Source: Rhodoferax sp. (GTDB taxonomy: Bacteria; Pseudomonadota; Gammaproteobacteria; Burkholderiales; Burkholderiaceae_C). From it: a stretch of DNA of 64,000 nt. Under the pieces are notes generated by a model. The model did no database searches. It was not told the DNA's origin and was given only the letters and a program-made list of their open reading frames with translations. The stretch is taken from assembly GCA_008015235.1 (NCBI GenBank), contig SSFF01000004.1, forward strand, positions 186,001 through 250,000. The letters are read 5' to 3'. The stretch's first letter is position 1, and each line of letters opens with the position of its first letter. This document shows positions 7,816 through 16,078 of this stretch, one piece after another. Both the position numbers and the translations under genes were made by a program.

Positions 7816-9069
7816 CTACAGGGTGGAAATGGTGGCCCAGATGGGGGATAGCGTGGTGCGCTCGGCCTCGCCCAGGTTTTCGGCAAGCAGCATGCATTCG
7901 CGTTGCAGTTCGTACAGGCGCTGGTCCAGTTCGGCGCTGGCGCAGCGCATTTCAAACCGGTCCTGGTCGGTGAGCTGGTCGGGGCGTATGTCCCACACGC
8001 CCAGCGAGTTCCAGGCCATGCGCAGGCGGGCCACGCGGCGCAGGGCGGTGTCCACTATGGCGGCGCCCTGCGGGCTGGTGCTGCTGCCTTGCAGGGCGGT
8101 GGCGGTCTGTTGCGCGGCCTGCAGGGTGGACAGGATGTGCTGCAGTGCGTCGGTAGGCACTTCGGTGGCGGCTGGCAGCGCTTCGTTGGCGTTGCGTGCC
8201 ATGTTGAAGGCGATGCTGCTGTAGCGCTCGGGGTATTCGTCGGGCACCACGCGCAGGGCAAAGCTGGCGCTGGTGAGCGGGGCGGGCGACACCTGCGCCA
8301 AGCCCAGCGTGGTTTCCACCACGGCCAACAGCAGGCCCAGGGGCGAAATGGCGTCGCCCGCCAGGCGGGCCGGGTAGCCCGAGCCATTGAGCCGTTCGTG
8401 GTGTTCGCCGATGGCGCGGCACACGATGACGGGGTAGTCGGTGGTGCCTTCGAGCAGCAGCTGGCCCATGCGGGGGTGGATCATCATGTGCTTGTGGCCC
8501 AGCAGGTCCAGGGGCTTTTCACCCAGCAGGTACTGGGGCTGGACATAGGCTTCGCCAATGTCGTGCAGCAGCCCGCCCATCATGGCCAGGCGCACGTCCA
8601 CCGGCGTGCTTTGCGACTGTGCCATGCCGCCGGCCAGCGCCATGGCCTGCACGGCGTGCTCCACCGAGCCGGGCCGTGTGGCCAGGGCAGTGGTGAGCAG
8701 CAGCTGGGCCACCGGGTGCAGGGGAATCTGCTTGAACAGTTTTTCCAGCAGCAGGGCGTGGGGTTTGAGGGCCTGGGCCAGGCTGTTGTCCTGCTCCAGA
8801 AACTCCCCCAGGAGCTGGTGCAGGTAGAAGGGGGTGACGCCGTCTTCGGCAATCAGGCAGGATTCGAGGGGGGTGCGCAGCTTGCGCTCCAGCAGGCGCT
8901 GCTGCAGGGTGGCAGACACCGGCATGCCCTTGGCCCAGAGCTTGAGGCCGCGCACGTCGACAATGTCTTGGGATGCGACGATGGAATAGGTTTCACTGGC
9001 CTGTACCAGCGCGTTCACAAAGTCCGGGTGGGCTTCAGACTTACCCTGCGAAAAACTGACGGCTTCCAT
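7816..9069 (-). CDS. HD-GYP-type phosphohydrolase
   Basis: The protein has 417 residues from the ATG at 9069, chosen because AAGGAG lies 12 bases upstream; the frame is open further but without a ribosome site. An HD-GYP core is visible: HDIGE at about residue 169-173, a second histidine region (GHKHMMIHP), and GEHHERLNGSGYP near 221-233, which matches the HHE..GxGYP signature of cyclic-di-GMP phosphodiesterases. The usual HDIGK has glutamate in place of lysine here. The first ~100 residues and last ~110 residues are helical with no recognised domain. Predicted role: c-di-GMP hydrolysis. Confidence 0.78.
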   Translation of the reverse strand: MEAVSFSQGKSEAHPDFVNALVQASETYSIVASQDIVDVRGLKLWAKGMPVSATLQQRLLERKLRTPLESCLIAEDGVTPFYLHQLLGEFLEQDNSLAQALKPHALLLEKLFKQIPLHPVAQLLLTTALATRPGSVEHAVQAMALAGGMAQSQSTPVDVRLAMMGGLLHDIGEAYVQPQYLLGEKPLDLLGHKHMMIHPRMGQLLLEGTTDYPVIVCRAIGEHHERLNGSGYPARLAGDAISPLGLLLAVVETTLGLAQVSPAPLTSASFALRVVPDEYPERYSSIAFNMARNANEALPAATEVPTDALQHILSTLQAAQQTATALQGSSTSPQGAAIVDTALRRVARLRMAWNSLGVWDIRPDQLTDQDRFEMRCASAELDQRLYELQRECMLLAENLGEAERTTLSPIWATISTL

Positions 9070-9284
9070 GGCTGATGGTGCTCCTTCGGGCGCCTGCAAG
9101 GCGCGGTGTGGATGACAGCAACAAGCGGTTGGCGCTGGTGCCGGTTCGTTGCATTGAAGTGTCTGCATTGGCGGCGGGGTTGCCAAGGCCGCTGGGCTTG
9201 CCAATCGCGCCGTTTGTCCGGCGACGAGCGCCACACAGGCCTGCAGGGTAGGCGCAGCGCCAGGTGCTGGTTACCATGCGCGCC

Positions 9285-10445
9285 ATGAAACAAGCAGACT
9301 ACCAACCTACCCAGGTGATGGACTTTGCCGACACCACCGTGAGCAGCATTCCCATCTGTGAAAACGACTTGCAGGACGCCGCCCGCAGTGGCGTCATCAG
9401 CGCGCAGCAGGCCGATGCGCTGTGGCGGCTCTGGGCCAAGGGCGAGTCACCCGTGGCGCTGGCCAGGCAGCCGGCAGCCCCGAGCATTGGCCATGCGGTG
9501 GCCAGTGGGCCGCGTTTTGGCTTTGTGAATGTGCTGTATTACTTTGGGGGCATGGTGGCCATTGGAGCCATGTCGCTGTTCATGACGCTGGGTTTCCAGG
9601 CCATGGGATTGAAGGGGCTGCTGCTCATCGGCTTGGCCTATGCCTTCGGGGCGCTGAAGGTGGCCGACCATTTCAAGGCCAAGGGCCTGCTGGTGCCAGC
9701 GGGCTTGCTGGCCACGCTGGCGGTGGTGCTGGTGCCGCTCATACTGTGGTGTCTGCAAAGCCTGGCCGGGGCATGGCCTGATGGCAGCAGCCGCAATTTT
9801 TCGGACTACCACCATTGGATCGATTGGCGCTGGATCATGCTGGAGCTGGGCACGCTGGCCGCTGCCGCTGTCATGCTGTGGCGCTACAAGCTGCCGTTCA
9901 TGGTGATGCCGGTGGCCGTGACGTTGTGGTACATGAGCATGGATGTGGCCAATGGGCTCATGCAGGTGGATGGCTGGGACTACAAGTTCATGCGCGATGT
10001 GTCGCTGGTGTTCGGCCTGGCCACTTGCGCGATTGCCATGTGGGTGGATGTGCGCACGCGCATTTCCAAGGACGTGGCGTGGCGCCAGGACTTCGCGTTT
10101 TGGCTCTACATCTTCGGCGCCATCATGTTCTGGTGTTCCTTGAGCCTGCGTGACTCCAGTAACGAATTGGGCAAATTCCTGTACGCGGCGCTGAACCTGT
10201 TTCTGGTGCTGTTGGGTGCAGCTATCGGGCGGCGGGTGTTCACGGTGTTTGGCGCGCTGGGCATGGCGGGGTACCTGGGCTACCTGTCGCACCGCGTGTT
10301 CCAGGACAGCCTGCTGTTCCCCTTTGCGCTCACGCTGCTGGGCTTGGGTGTGGTGTGGCTGGGGGTGAAGTGGCAGCGCAATGAAGAGGCCATCAACGCC
10401 TACTTGAGCAGATGGGTTCCTGCGGGTTTGCGGCCGCGCGCCTGA
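9285..10445 (+). CDS. Multi-pass membrane protein (DUF2157-like)
   Basis: The protein has about 386 residues. It starts MKQADYQPTQ; an ATG at 9276 and a GTG at 9264 in frame are possible alternatives. An N-terminal cytoplasmic region of ~80 residues contains a short helical motif (LQDAARSGVISAQQADALWRL) typical of DUF2157-type proteins. Roughly ten hydrophobic segments follow from about residue 85 to 375. No catalytic motif was seen and the function is unknown. Its 3' end overlaps the convergent merR-type gene by 46 bases. Confidence 0.6.
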   Translation: MKQADYQPTQVMDFADTTVSSIPICENDLQDAARSGVISAQQADALWRLWAKGESPVALARQPAAPSIGHAVASGPRFGFVNVLYYFGGMVAIGAMSLFMTLGFQAMGLKGLLLIGLAYAFGALKVADHFKAKGLLVPAGLLATLAVVLVPLILWCLQSLAGAWPDGSSRNFSDYHHWIDWRWIMLELGTLAAAAVMLWRYKLPFMVMPVAVTLWYMSMDVANGLMQVDGWDYKFMRDVSLVFGLATCAIAMWVDVRTRISKDVAWRQDFAFWLYIFGAIMFWCSLSLRDSSNELGKFLYAALNLFLVLLGAAIGRRVFTVFGALGMAGYLGYLSHRVFQDSLLFPFALTLLGLGVVWLGVKWQRNEEAINAYLSRWVPAGLRPRA

Positions 10446-10846
10446 GCGCTGGCGCTGTGTGCCTTGGTGGTGGCTTGGGCCGGCGCCAGCGGGGCGTCGG
10501 GCGCGCACTGCAGCGAGGCAAAGGTGGCCAGCAGCTCTTTGCGGCGCTGGCGCAGCAGGGCCATGTGCTGGTCAATCTCGGCCAGCTTGGCCTGTAGCCG
10601 TTCTTCAATCTGGCCGCGCTTGAAGCGGCCCTGCGCCAGCGCGGGCAATACATCACGGATTTCCCGCAGCGAAAACCCCAGGCCTTGGGCACTGCGCACA
10701 AAGCGCAGCGTGCCCAGGTGCTCGGGTCCGTAGCTGCGGTAGCCGTTGGGCTGGCGCAGGGGCGTTGGCAACAGCTTCTGCTTTTCGTAGTAGCGCACGG
10801 TGTCGGTGCTGACATCTGCTGCGCTGGCCAGTTCGCCGATGTTCAT
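10400..10846 (-). CDS. MerR-family transcriptional regulator
   Basis: The protein has 148 residues. An N-terminal MerR winged helix (MNIGELASAADVSTDTVRYYE, then NGYRSYGPEHLGTLRFV) is followed by the coiled-coil dimerisation helix (AKLAEIDQHMALLRQRRKEL). A single cysteine (FASLQCAPDAP) follows the coil; the CNGC-type loop of copper or zinc sensors is not evident. MerR proteins activate by realigning promoters with an over-long spacer, and such a promoter lies in the divergent intergenic region in front of the metallo-hydrolase at 10964. Confidence 0.9.
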   Translation of the reverse strand: MNIGELASAADVSTDTVRYYEKQKLLPTPLRQPNGYRSYGPEHLGTLRFVRSAQGLGFSLREIRDVLPALAQGRFKRGQIEERLQAKLAEIDQHMALLRQRRKELLATFASLQCAPDAPLAPAQATTKAHSASAQARGRKPAGTHLLK

Positions 10847-10879
10847 GGGCTGTGCTCCTGCGTGTTTTCAAAAATACCC

Positions 10880-10911
10880 TTGACATTGGAGCATAGACCA
10901 AGGTTTACGCT
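10880..10911 (+). promoter_or_regulatory. MerR-type promoter with over-long spacer and dyad
   Basis: A -35 TTGACA (10880-10885) is separated by 20 bases from TACGCT (10906-10911), or by 18 from TTTACG. The spacer holds the dyad ACATTGG-N8-CCAAGGT (10884-10905, 6 of 7 matched pairs). This is the classic geometry of a promoter activated by MerR-family twisting, and it points at the gene at 10964. The regulator gene at 10400-10846 is divergent. Confidence 0.7.
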
Positions 10912-10963
10912 GCAGGCTTTTCATAGCCACGAGGAAGCTCGTATGTGCACAAGGAGATTGAAC

Positions 10964-11854
10964 ATGAAGCGATGTTTGGTGGGTTTGGCAGTGGTGTGGG
11001 CGGCAGTGTGGGCGACTGGCGCCATGGCGCAGGAACCGAAGGTGGGTTTGTCGATCGTCAACACGGGGTGCGCGCAGGCAGTGGAGGCCTTGCTGGTGCC
11101 TGGAGGCAGTGTGCTGAACAAGCGGGCGGCGAATTTCTCGGCATTCCTGATCAAGCATGGCTCGCGCTACATGCTGTTTGACACCGGACTGGGGCGGGGC
11201 ATTGACGCCCAGTACCGGCAGGACATGCCGGTATGGGCCCGGCTCGCCTTTGGCTACGAAAAGCCCTTGCATCCGGCCGCCGATCAGTTGACCCAGGCGG
11301 GTATTGGCGCACTGGAGCGTGTGGTGCTGAGCCACAGCCATTGGGACCATGCCAGTGGTGTTGCCGACTTCCCGGGCGTCCGTATCGCGGTTGCAAAGGA
11401 GGAGATGCAGCGCATTCAGCAGGCCAGCGAGGGGGTAGGGACCGCGTGGCCGTCCCAAGTGGGCGATGCAGCCACAGTCTGGGAGCCGCTGGTGTTTGCG
11501 GACAAGCCGTACATGGGCTATGCCCGCAGCCTGGACCTGTATGGTGACGGTGCCGTGGTGCTGGTCCCGATGCCAGGGCACACGCCGGGTTCGGTGGGGC
11601 TGTTTGTGACGGTGGATTCGGGGCGGCGCTATTTCCTGATTGGCGACGTGGCCTGGACGCGGGATGCACTGGCGCAAGGTGCGGCCAAGTTCTGGCTCGC
11701 AGGCAAACTTGTGGACGGTGATGCCAGCGGCACGCAGCAGTCGCTGGAGCAGGTGCAACGCCTCATGCAGCGCGATCCCGAGCTGCAGGTGGTTCCGGCG
11801 CACGACAGCGCGGTGCAGGATGCGTTGGGCTACTTTCCCCGCTGGGTTCCGTGA
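10964..11854 (+). CDS. Exported metallo-beta-lactamase-fold hydrolase
   Basis: The protein has 296 residues from the ATG at 10964, with AAGGAG at 10951-10956. A signal peptide ends near AMA-Q. The MBL metal motif HSHWDHASG, MPGHTPGSVGLF, LIGDVAW and a late VPAHDS give the full set of zinc ligands. The sequence style is close to quorum-quenching lactonases and other exported MBL hydrolases; the substrate is not predictable. Expression is probably switched by the divergent MerR regulator, which suggests that the enzyme belongs to a stress or xenobiotic response. A hairpin terminator follows. Confidence 0.85.
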   Translation: MKRCLVGLAVVWAAVWATGAMAQEPKVGLSIVNTGCAQAVEALLVPGGSVLNKRAANFSAFLIKHGSRYMLFDTGLGRGIDAQYRQDMPVWARLAFGYEKPLHPAADQLTQAGIGALERVVLSHSHWDHASGVADFPGVRIAVAKEEMQRIQQASEGVGTAWPSQVGDAATVWEPLVFADKPYMGYARSLDLYGDGAVVLVPMPGHTPGSVGLFVTVDSGRRYFLIGDVAWTRDALAQGAAKFWLAGKLVDGDASGTQQSLEQVQRLMQRDPELQVVPAHDSAVQDALGYFPRWVP

Positions 11855-11885
11855 GTGTGCAGAGCTGCTTCTGCAGCGCAAAAAA

Positions 11886-11907
11886 AAACGCACCCGGAGG
11901 TGCGTTT
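11886..11907. terminator. Bidirectional Rho-independent terminator
   Basis: Perfect 9-bp stem AAACGCACC / GGTGCGTTT with a CGGA loop, A-run on one side and T-rich on the other. It lies between the convergent MBL and binding-protein genes, so it can serve both. A second hairpin (GCAACC at 11916 / GGTTGC at 11932) lies nearer the binding-protein stop. Confidence 0.8.
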
Positions 11908-11951
11908 CTTGTGGTGCAACCCGCTTGCGCAGGTTGCTGAACCGGCGGTGA

Positions 11952-13094
11952 TTACTTGATCACAGCCACTTCTTCGAGCTTGCCGCCCTTGATGGTGCGC
12001 AGAGTCAAGGTACCAGCGGTCAGGTCACCCTTCTTGTCGAAGGAGATGTCGCCAGTCACGCCCTTGTAGTCCTTGGTAGCAGCCAGCACGGGCAGGTACT
12101 TGGCGGGGTCGGAAGAACCGGCCTTGACCATGGAAGCAACCATGATGTTCACAGCGTCGTAAACGTAGGGAGCGTACACCTGCACGTCAGTCTTGAAGCG
12201 TTCCTTGAACTTCTTCTTGAATGCGTCCATGCCAGCCTTCTGGGCGCCTTCGACACCACCGGCTTCAGCACAGAAGACCTTGTTGTCGCCAGCAGCGTCG
12301 CCAGCCAGCTTGACCAGTTCACCGGAGCAGATACCGTCGCCGCCCATGAACTTGGCATCAATGCCCAGGCCCTTCATCTGGCGCAGCATGGGGCCGGCAA
12401 CGGCGTCCATACCACCAAAGAAGATCACGTCGGCTTTCTTGCCCTTGATGTTGGTCAGGATGGAGTTGAAGTCGGTTGCCTTGTCGGTGGTGAATTCCTT
12501 GGCAACGATGGTGCCGCCAGCGGCAGTCACGGCCTTGGCAAACTCTTCGGCAACGCCTTGACCGTAAGCGGTACGGTCGTCGATCACGGCGATGCTCTTG
12601 CCCTTGAGTTCCTTCACAGCGTACTTGCCCATCACGCCACCGAGGATGGCGTCGTCAGCCACCAGACGGAAGGCGGTGTTGAAGCCTTGGCGGGTGTACT
12701 TGGGGTTGGTGGCGGAGGGAGAAATCTGGGGGATGCCTGCGTCGTTGTAGATGCGCGAAGCGGGGATGGTGGTACCGGAGTTCAGGTGACCGACCACGCC
12801 GAGAACCTTGGCGTCAACCAGCTTCTGGGCAACGGCAGTACCTTGCTTGGGGTCGGCTGCGTCGTCTTCAGCTTGCAGCTTCAGGGTGACCTTTTGGCCG
12901 CCGATGGTCACGCCTTTTTTGTTCAGCTCTTCGATGGCCAGAACAGCGCCGTTTTCATTGTCTTTACCCAAGTGGGCAATTGCACCGCTGGTGGGTCCAA
13001 CGTGGCCGATGGTGACGACCGCGTTTTGAGCCAGTGCGAAGCCAGTGGTGAGTGCCAAAGCTGCGACTGCGGTAACTTTCAATTTCAATTGCAT
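11952..13094 (-). CDS. Branched-chain amino acid ABC transporter substrate-binding protein (LivK/LivJ type)
   Basis: The protein has 380 residues. The start MQLKLKV has GGAG upstream. A signal peptide ends at FALA-Q, followed by the periplasmic-binding fold typical of LivJ/LivK: TIGHVGPTSGAIAHLGKDNENGA, VVGHLNSGTTIPASRIYNDAGIP, KSIAVIDDRTAYGQG and YAPYVYDAVNIMV. It delivers leucine, isoleucine, valine or related ligands to a membrane transporter. No permease or ATPase genes are adjacent, so it is an orphan. It is followed on the minus strand by two hairpins. Confidence 0.92.
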   Translation of the reverse strand: MQLKLKVTAVAALALTTGFALAQNAVVTIGHVGPTSGAIAHLGKDNENGAVLAIEELNKKGVTIGGQKVTLKLQAEDDAADPKQGTAVAQKLVDAKVLGVVGHLNSGTTIPASRIYNDAGIPQISPSATNPKYTRQGFNTAFRLVADDAILGGVMGKYAVKELKGKSIAVIDDRTAYGQGVAEEFAKAVTAAGGTIVAKEFTTDKATDFNSILTNIKGKKADVIFFGGMDAVAGPMLRQMKGLGIDAKFMGGDGICSGELVKLAGDAAGDNKVFCAEAGGVEGAQKAGMDAFKKKFKERFKTDVQVYAPYVYDAVNIMVASMVKAGSSDPAKYLPVLAATKDYKGVTGDISFDKKGDLTAGTLTLRTIKGGKLEEVAVIK

Positions 13095-13332
13095 AGAGAA
13101 CTCCAATAAAAAATGAGCACTAAATTGTGTGGCTCACATTCAACACGATAACCGATTCTGAGGCCAAAAAGCCTTAGGGTAGTTACCAATTAACGGGCAA
13201 TTTGTGGGGGTTTGGAGAGGCTGTGTCGGTGGCACCTTTTTGGGTTGTAAGGTTGGTGTAAAACGGGCCGACAAGGTGCATGGTTGACGCACCTTGGTGC
13301 AAGTTGGAATGGGCTTTTTCGGGCACGCAGAA

Positions 13333-14493
13333 TTACCAGGAATCGGAGCGCACGCGCGACTCCCAGGCTCCGCCGCGCACGTTGTAGACGCCGATGACGC
13401 CGTAGCGTTGTTCGCCTTTCTCGTCCCATTTCATGGAGCCGGTGACGGGGGCGTAACCATCGAGCTTGCGCAGTGCCTGCACGATGGCTTCGGGCTTGGC
13501 AGTTTCCGAGCGCTTGATGGCCGAGGCCAGCACATAGGTGGCGTCGTAGGTGTAGTGGCCGGCATAGGCAGGAATGGTCTTGTACTTCGCACGGTACTTG
13601 TCCAGGAAGGCAGCACCGGCAGCGAACTCGCGCGGTTCCAGGATGGGGGAGGTCACGTACAGGCCAGGGACCAGGTCGGCCCCCTTGAGCATGTCCGGTG
13701 TCTTGACCGTGTCGGCCCCCAGCACGGCCAGGCGGGTGTAGTTGATCTTGTGCAGAGCGTCGAGCAGGGCCAGCAGCTGAAAGTCGCTCACGGTGGAGAC
13801 CAGTGCTTCCACTTTCTCTTCCTTGAGCTTCTTGGCAAACTCTTCGAACTGCACGGTCTTTTCGTCAAACGACTGCTGCAGCACCACTTCCTTCTGGGCC
13901 TTCTTCAGCTCGACTGCTGCACCTTGTGCGAGGTCTTTGCCGTAGGGGGTGCTGTCATCCACGGTGGCGTAGCGGGTGGCAGGAAACTGCGAGGCCGAGT
14001 AGCTGCCGATGGCCTTGGCCTGCAGGCGGTCGTTGGCCACCAGGCGGAAGGTGGTGGGCAGGCCCAGTTCGGTGAATTTGGGGTTGGTCGATATGGCCAG
14101 CTGGGCAATGTTCTTTTCGGCGTAGATGGGGGCGGCCGCAATGCTGACACCCGAGTTGAGGTGGCCGATGACGGCGACGACACCGGCATCCACCAGTTGC
14201 TTGGCGACTTCGACGCCGGTCTTTGCGTCGGCCCGGTCATCGACGGCCACCACTTCCAGGCGCACGGTCTTGCCCTTGATCTGCAAGCCTTCCTTGTTGA
14301 TTTCTTCGACCGCGAGGTTGACACCGTTGAGCAGGTCCTGGCCGAGGGCAGCGAGGTTGCCGGTAAGTGGCTGGGCCACACCGATCTTGACGGTGGAAGG
14401 GGCGCTGTTGCATCCGGAAAGCGAAGTTGTGCCCACCAGGGTAAGGGCAGCAAGCAACGCCAACGACGTACGACGGGATGGTGTCTGGGTCAT
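13333..14493 (-). CDS. Branched-chain amino acid-type binding lipoprotein
   Basis: The protein has 386 residues. A signal sequence with lipobox (SLSG-C near residue 28) suggests lipid anchoring. The body is the same family as the protein at 11952 (KIGVAQPLTGNLAALGQDLLNG, VVAVIGHLNSGVSIAAAPIYAEK, STPYGKDLAQ, YTYDATYVLASAI). The two are probably an old duplication in which this copy became a lipoprotein. They are separated by about 240 bases with a weak hairpin (AAGGTGC / GCACCTT, 13273-13295), so each probably has its own promoter. Confidence 0.9.
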   Translation of the reverse strand: MTQTPSRRTSLALLAALTLVGTTSLSGCNSAPSTVKIGVAQPLTGNLAALGQDLLNGVNLAVEEINKEGLQIKGKTVRLEVVAVDDRADAKTGVEVAKQLVDAGVVAVIGHLNSGVSIAAAPIYAEKNIAQLAISTNPKFTELGLPTTFRLVANDRLQAKAIGSYSASQFPATRYATVDDSTPYGKDLAQGAAVELKKAQKEVVLQQSFDEKTVQFEEFAKKLKEEKVEALVSTVSDFQLLALLDALHKINYTRLAVLGADTVKTPDMLKGADLVPGLYVTSPILEPREFAAGAAFLDKYRAKYKTIPAYAGHYTYDATYVLASAIKRSETAKPEAIVQALRKLDGYAPVTGSMKWDEKGEQRYGVIGVYNVRGGAWESRVRSDSW

Positions 14494-14619
14494 GGCTAGT
14501 TGTATGTACAAAAAAAGGTGCGTGACTCTAGCCGCCTGTGCAAGCCCGTGACCACCGGATTTACCCTAAGAGCGCGTCAGCGGACGTGAAAACAGGAACT
14601 AGTTCACATTTGGCGCAGC

Positions 14620-15210
14620 TCAGACCACGAGGGTCTGAGCGAAAGCTCGGACAGCTTCCACATCGGCCTTGAGCAAGGTGTATGCCAGGCCTTCACGCTC
14701 CAGCAGGGCTCGCAGCCCACGGTCCACCGCCAGGGCCTGCTCCTCGTCCTGGAAACGGCCGGTGTGGACGTATTTCTTGTCACTGCGCTCGACCAGGATG
14801 TTGATGTTGTCGAACTGGCCGTGCCATTCGAGGATCTGGGCGCGTGTCTTGGCGATGTCGCAGATGTTGTCGGGATAGGTTTCGTTGTAGTACATCACCT
14901 GCGGGAGCGAGCACTCGTTCAGCAGGTACTGCACCTGGCCGTCGACCAGGCTCAGCATCTCGAACTGGCGCTGGGCGATGAAGTACTGGTTCTTCAGCAC
15001 CTCGTAATTGCTCTGCCAGACCAGGGTCTTGGCAAAGTCGGGGATGCCTTCCACGGTCTTGCCCTGCACGTTCAGAAACACCTTGATGGCGGCCGCCACC
15101 AGCGACTTCTCGCTGCCGGGGCCACCGATGATGTTGATGACCTTGGTGGGGTACAGGCGCATCTTGGTTTCGGGCAGGCGGTTGAGCACGGTGGTGTAGG
15201 TGATGGTCAT
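14620..15210 (-). CDS. P-loop NTPase-like protein with degenerate Walker A
   Basis: The protein has 196 residues from MTITYTT; the ribosome site is weak, and MRLYPTKV is an alternative start. INIIGGPGSEKSLVAAAIKVFL is a Walker A strand-loop-helix, but the conserved glycine before the lysine is glutamate (GGPGSEKS for GxxxxGKS). The rest resembles AAA_28/NadR-like or phage-type NTPases: EGIPDFAKTLVWQ, LVDGQVQYLLNEC, RAQILEWHGQFDNINILVERS. Nothing else phage-like is nearby. Nucleotide binding is uncertain and the role unknown. Confidence 0.6.
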   Translation of the reverse strand: MTITYTTVLNRLPETKMRLYPTKVINIIGGPGSEKSLVAAAIKVFLNVQGKTVEGIPDFAKTLVWQSNYEVLKNQYFIAQRQFEMLSLVDGQVQYLLNECSLPQVMYYNETYPDNICDIAKTRAQILEWHGQFDNINILVERSDKKYVHTGRFQDEEQALAVDRGLRALLEREGLAYTLLKADVEAVRAFAQTLVV

Positions 15211-15274
15211 GGCGCGCAGGCAGTTGGGCGAAGGGCCGATCGTATCGCCAGCCGCAGCCACGCGGCCTACGGGT

Positions 15275-16078
15275 TTACATGGCCTTGAACAGGTGCGCGT
15301 ACAGGCGGCTCACCGCCAGCTTGTCGTCACGCCCGTGCAGGCTGAGGCTCAGTTTGCCGGCCTCGTCGCGCAGCACGCGCGCAATGGCCGTGGCGCGCAC
15401 CAGGGTGCCACGGTGCACCTGCCAGAACACGCTGGCGTCGAGTTGGGGCAGCAAGTCCTTGAGTGGGGTGCGGATCAGGTATTCCTGGCGTGCGGTGAGC
15501 ACGCGCACGTACTTGTCGGCGGCTTCGAAGTACAGCACCTCGGCCACCGGCACCATGTGGATCTGATTGCCGACACTGGCCTGTATTACCGTCAGTGTTG
15601 CGCTTGCCGTGGCGGGTGCGGTGGCCGGGGCCAGCAGGGCGCGCAGCTGGCCCAGTGTGGCTTCGAAATTGCCAGCGCTCTGCGAACGGCTGGTAAGGGT
15701 TGCACGCAGTTTCTCCACGGTTTTCTGCAGGCGCGGGGGCTGTACCGGCTTGAGCACGTAGTCCAATGCCTGGGCCTCGAAGGCGGCCACGGCGTACTGG
15801 TCGTAGGCGGTCACGAAGACCAGGGCAGGAAAGGGCTTGGCCGTGGTGTCCCACTGTTCGGCCAGCTCGGCGGCGGCTTCCATGCCCGACAGGCCCGGCA
15901 TGCGGATGTCGAAGAACAGCACGTCGGGCCGCAGGGCCAGCGCCTGGGCCACGGCGCTGGTGCCGTCGCCCACGCTGGCCAGCACCTGCAGCTGCGGCCA
16001 CTGGCGCATCAGTTCGGCCTGCAGGCTGGCGGCCAGCAGCGGTTCGTCTTCGGCAATGAGGGCGGTGGGAGGGATCAT
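15275..16078 (-). CDS. LytTR-type response regulator
   Basis: The protein has 267 residues. An N-terminal receiver (ALIAEDEPLL; phospho-acceptor in LFFDIRMPGLSG; FVTAYDQYAV; YVLKPVQ) is joined by an Ala/Thr-rich linker to a C-terminal LytTR DNA-binding domain (residues ~165-265: ADKYVRVLTARQEYLIRTPL, FWQVHRGTLVR). This is the LytR/AlgR architecture. The start overlaps the upstream histidine kinase stop by 4 bases, so the pair is coupled and cognate. Confidence 0.93.
   Translation of the reverse strand: MIPPTALIAEDEPLLAASLQAELMRQWPQLQVLASVGDGTSAVAQALALRPDVLFFDIRMPGLSGMEAAAELAEQWDTTAKPFPALVFVTAYDQYAVAAFEAQALDYVLKPVQPPRLQKTVEKLRATLTSRSQSAGNFEATLGQLRALLAPATAPATASATLTVIQASVGNQIHMVPVAEVLYFEAADKYVRVLTARQEYLIRTPLKDLLPQLDASVFWQVHRGTLVRATAIARVLRDEAGKLSLSLHGRDDKLAVSRLYAHLFKAM

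Noticed and set aside
6285..7973. Very long open frame on the plus strand opposite glnS
   Set aside because: It is the antisense of a conserved synthetase; its composition is a mirror artefact of high-GC codon use. The same holds for plus-strand frames opposite the HD-GYP (7903-9075), binding-lipoprotein (13294-14499), DctD-like (28607-30097) and GS-like (57107-58783) genes.
14620..15210. Prophage remnant
   Set aside because: Only one phage-like P-loop gene is present; flanks are ordinary chromosomal genes with no integrase, capsid or attachment sites.
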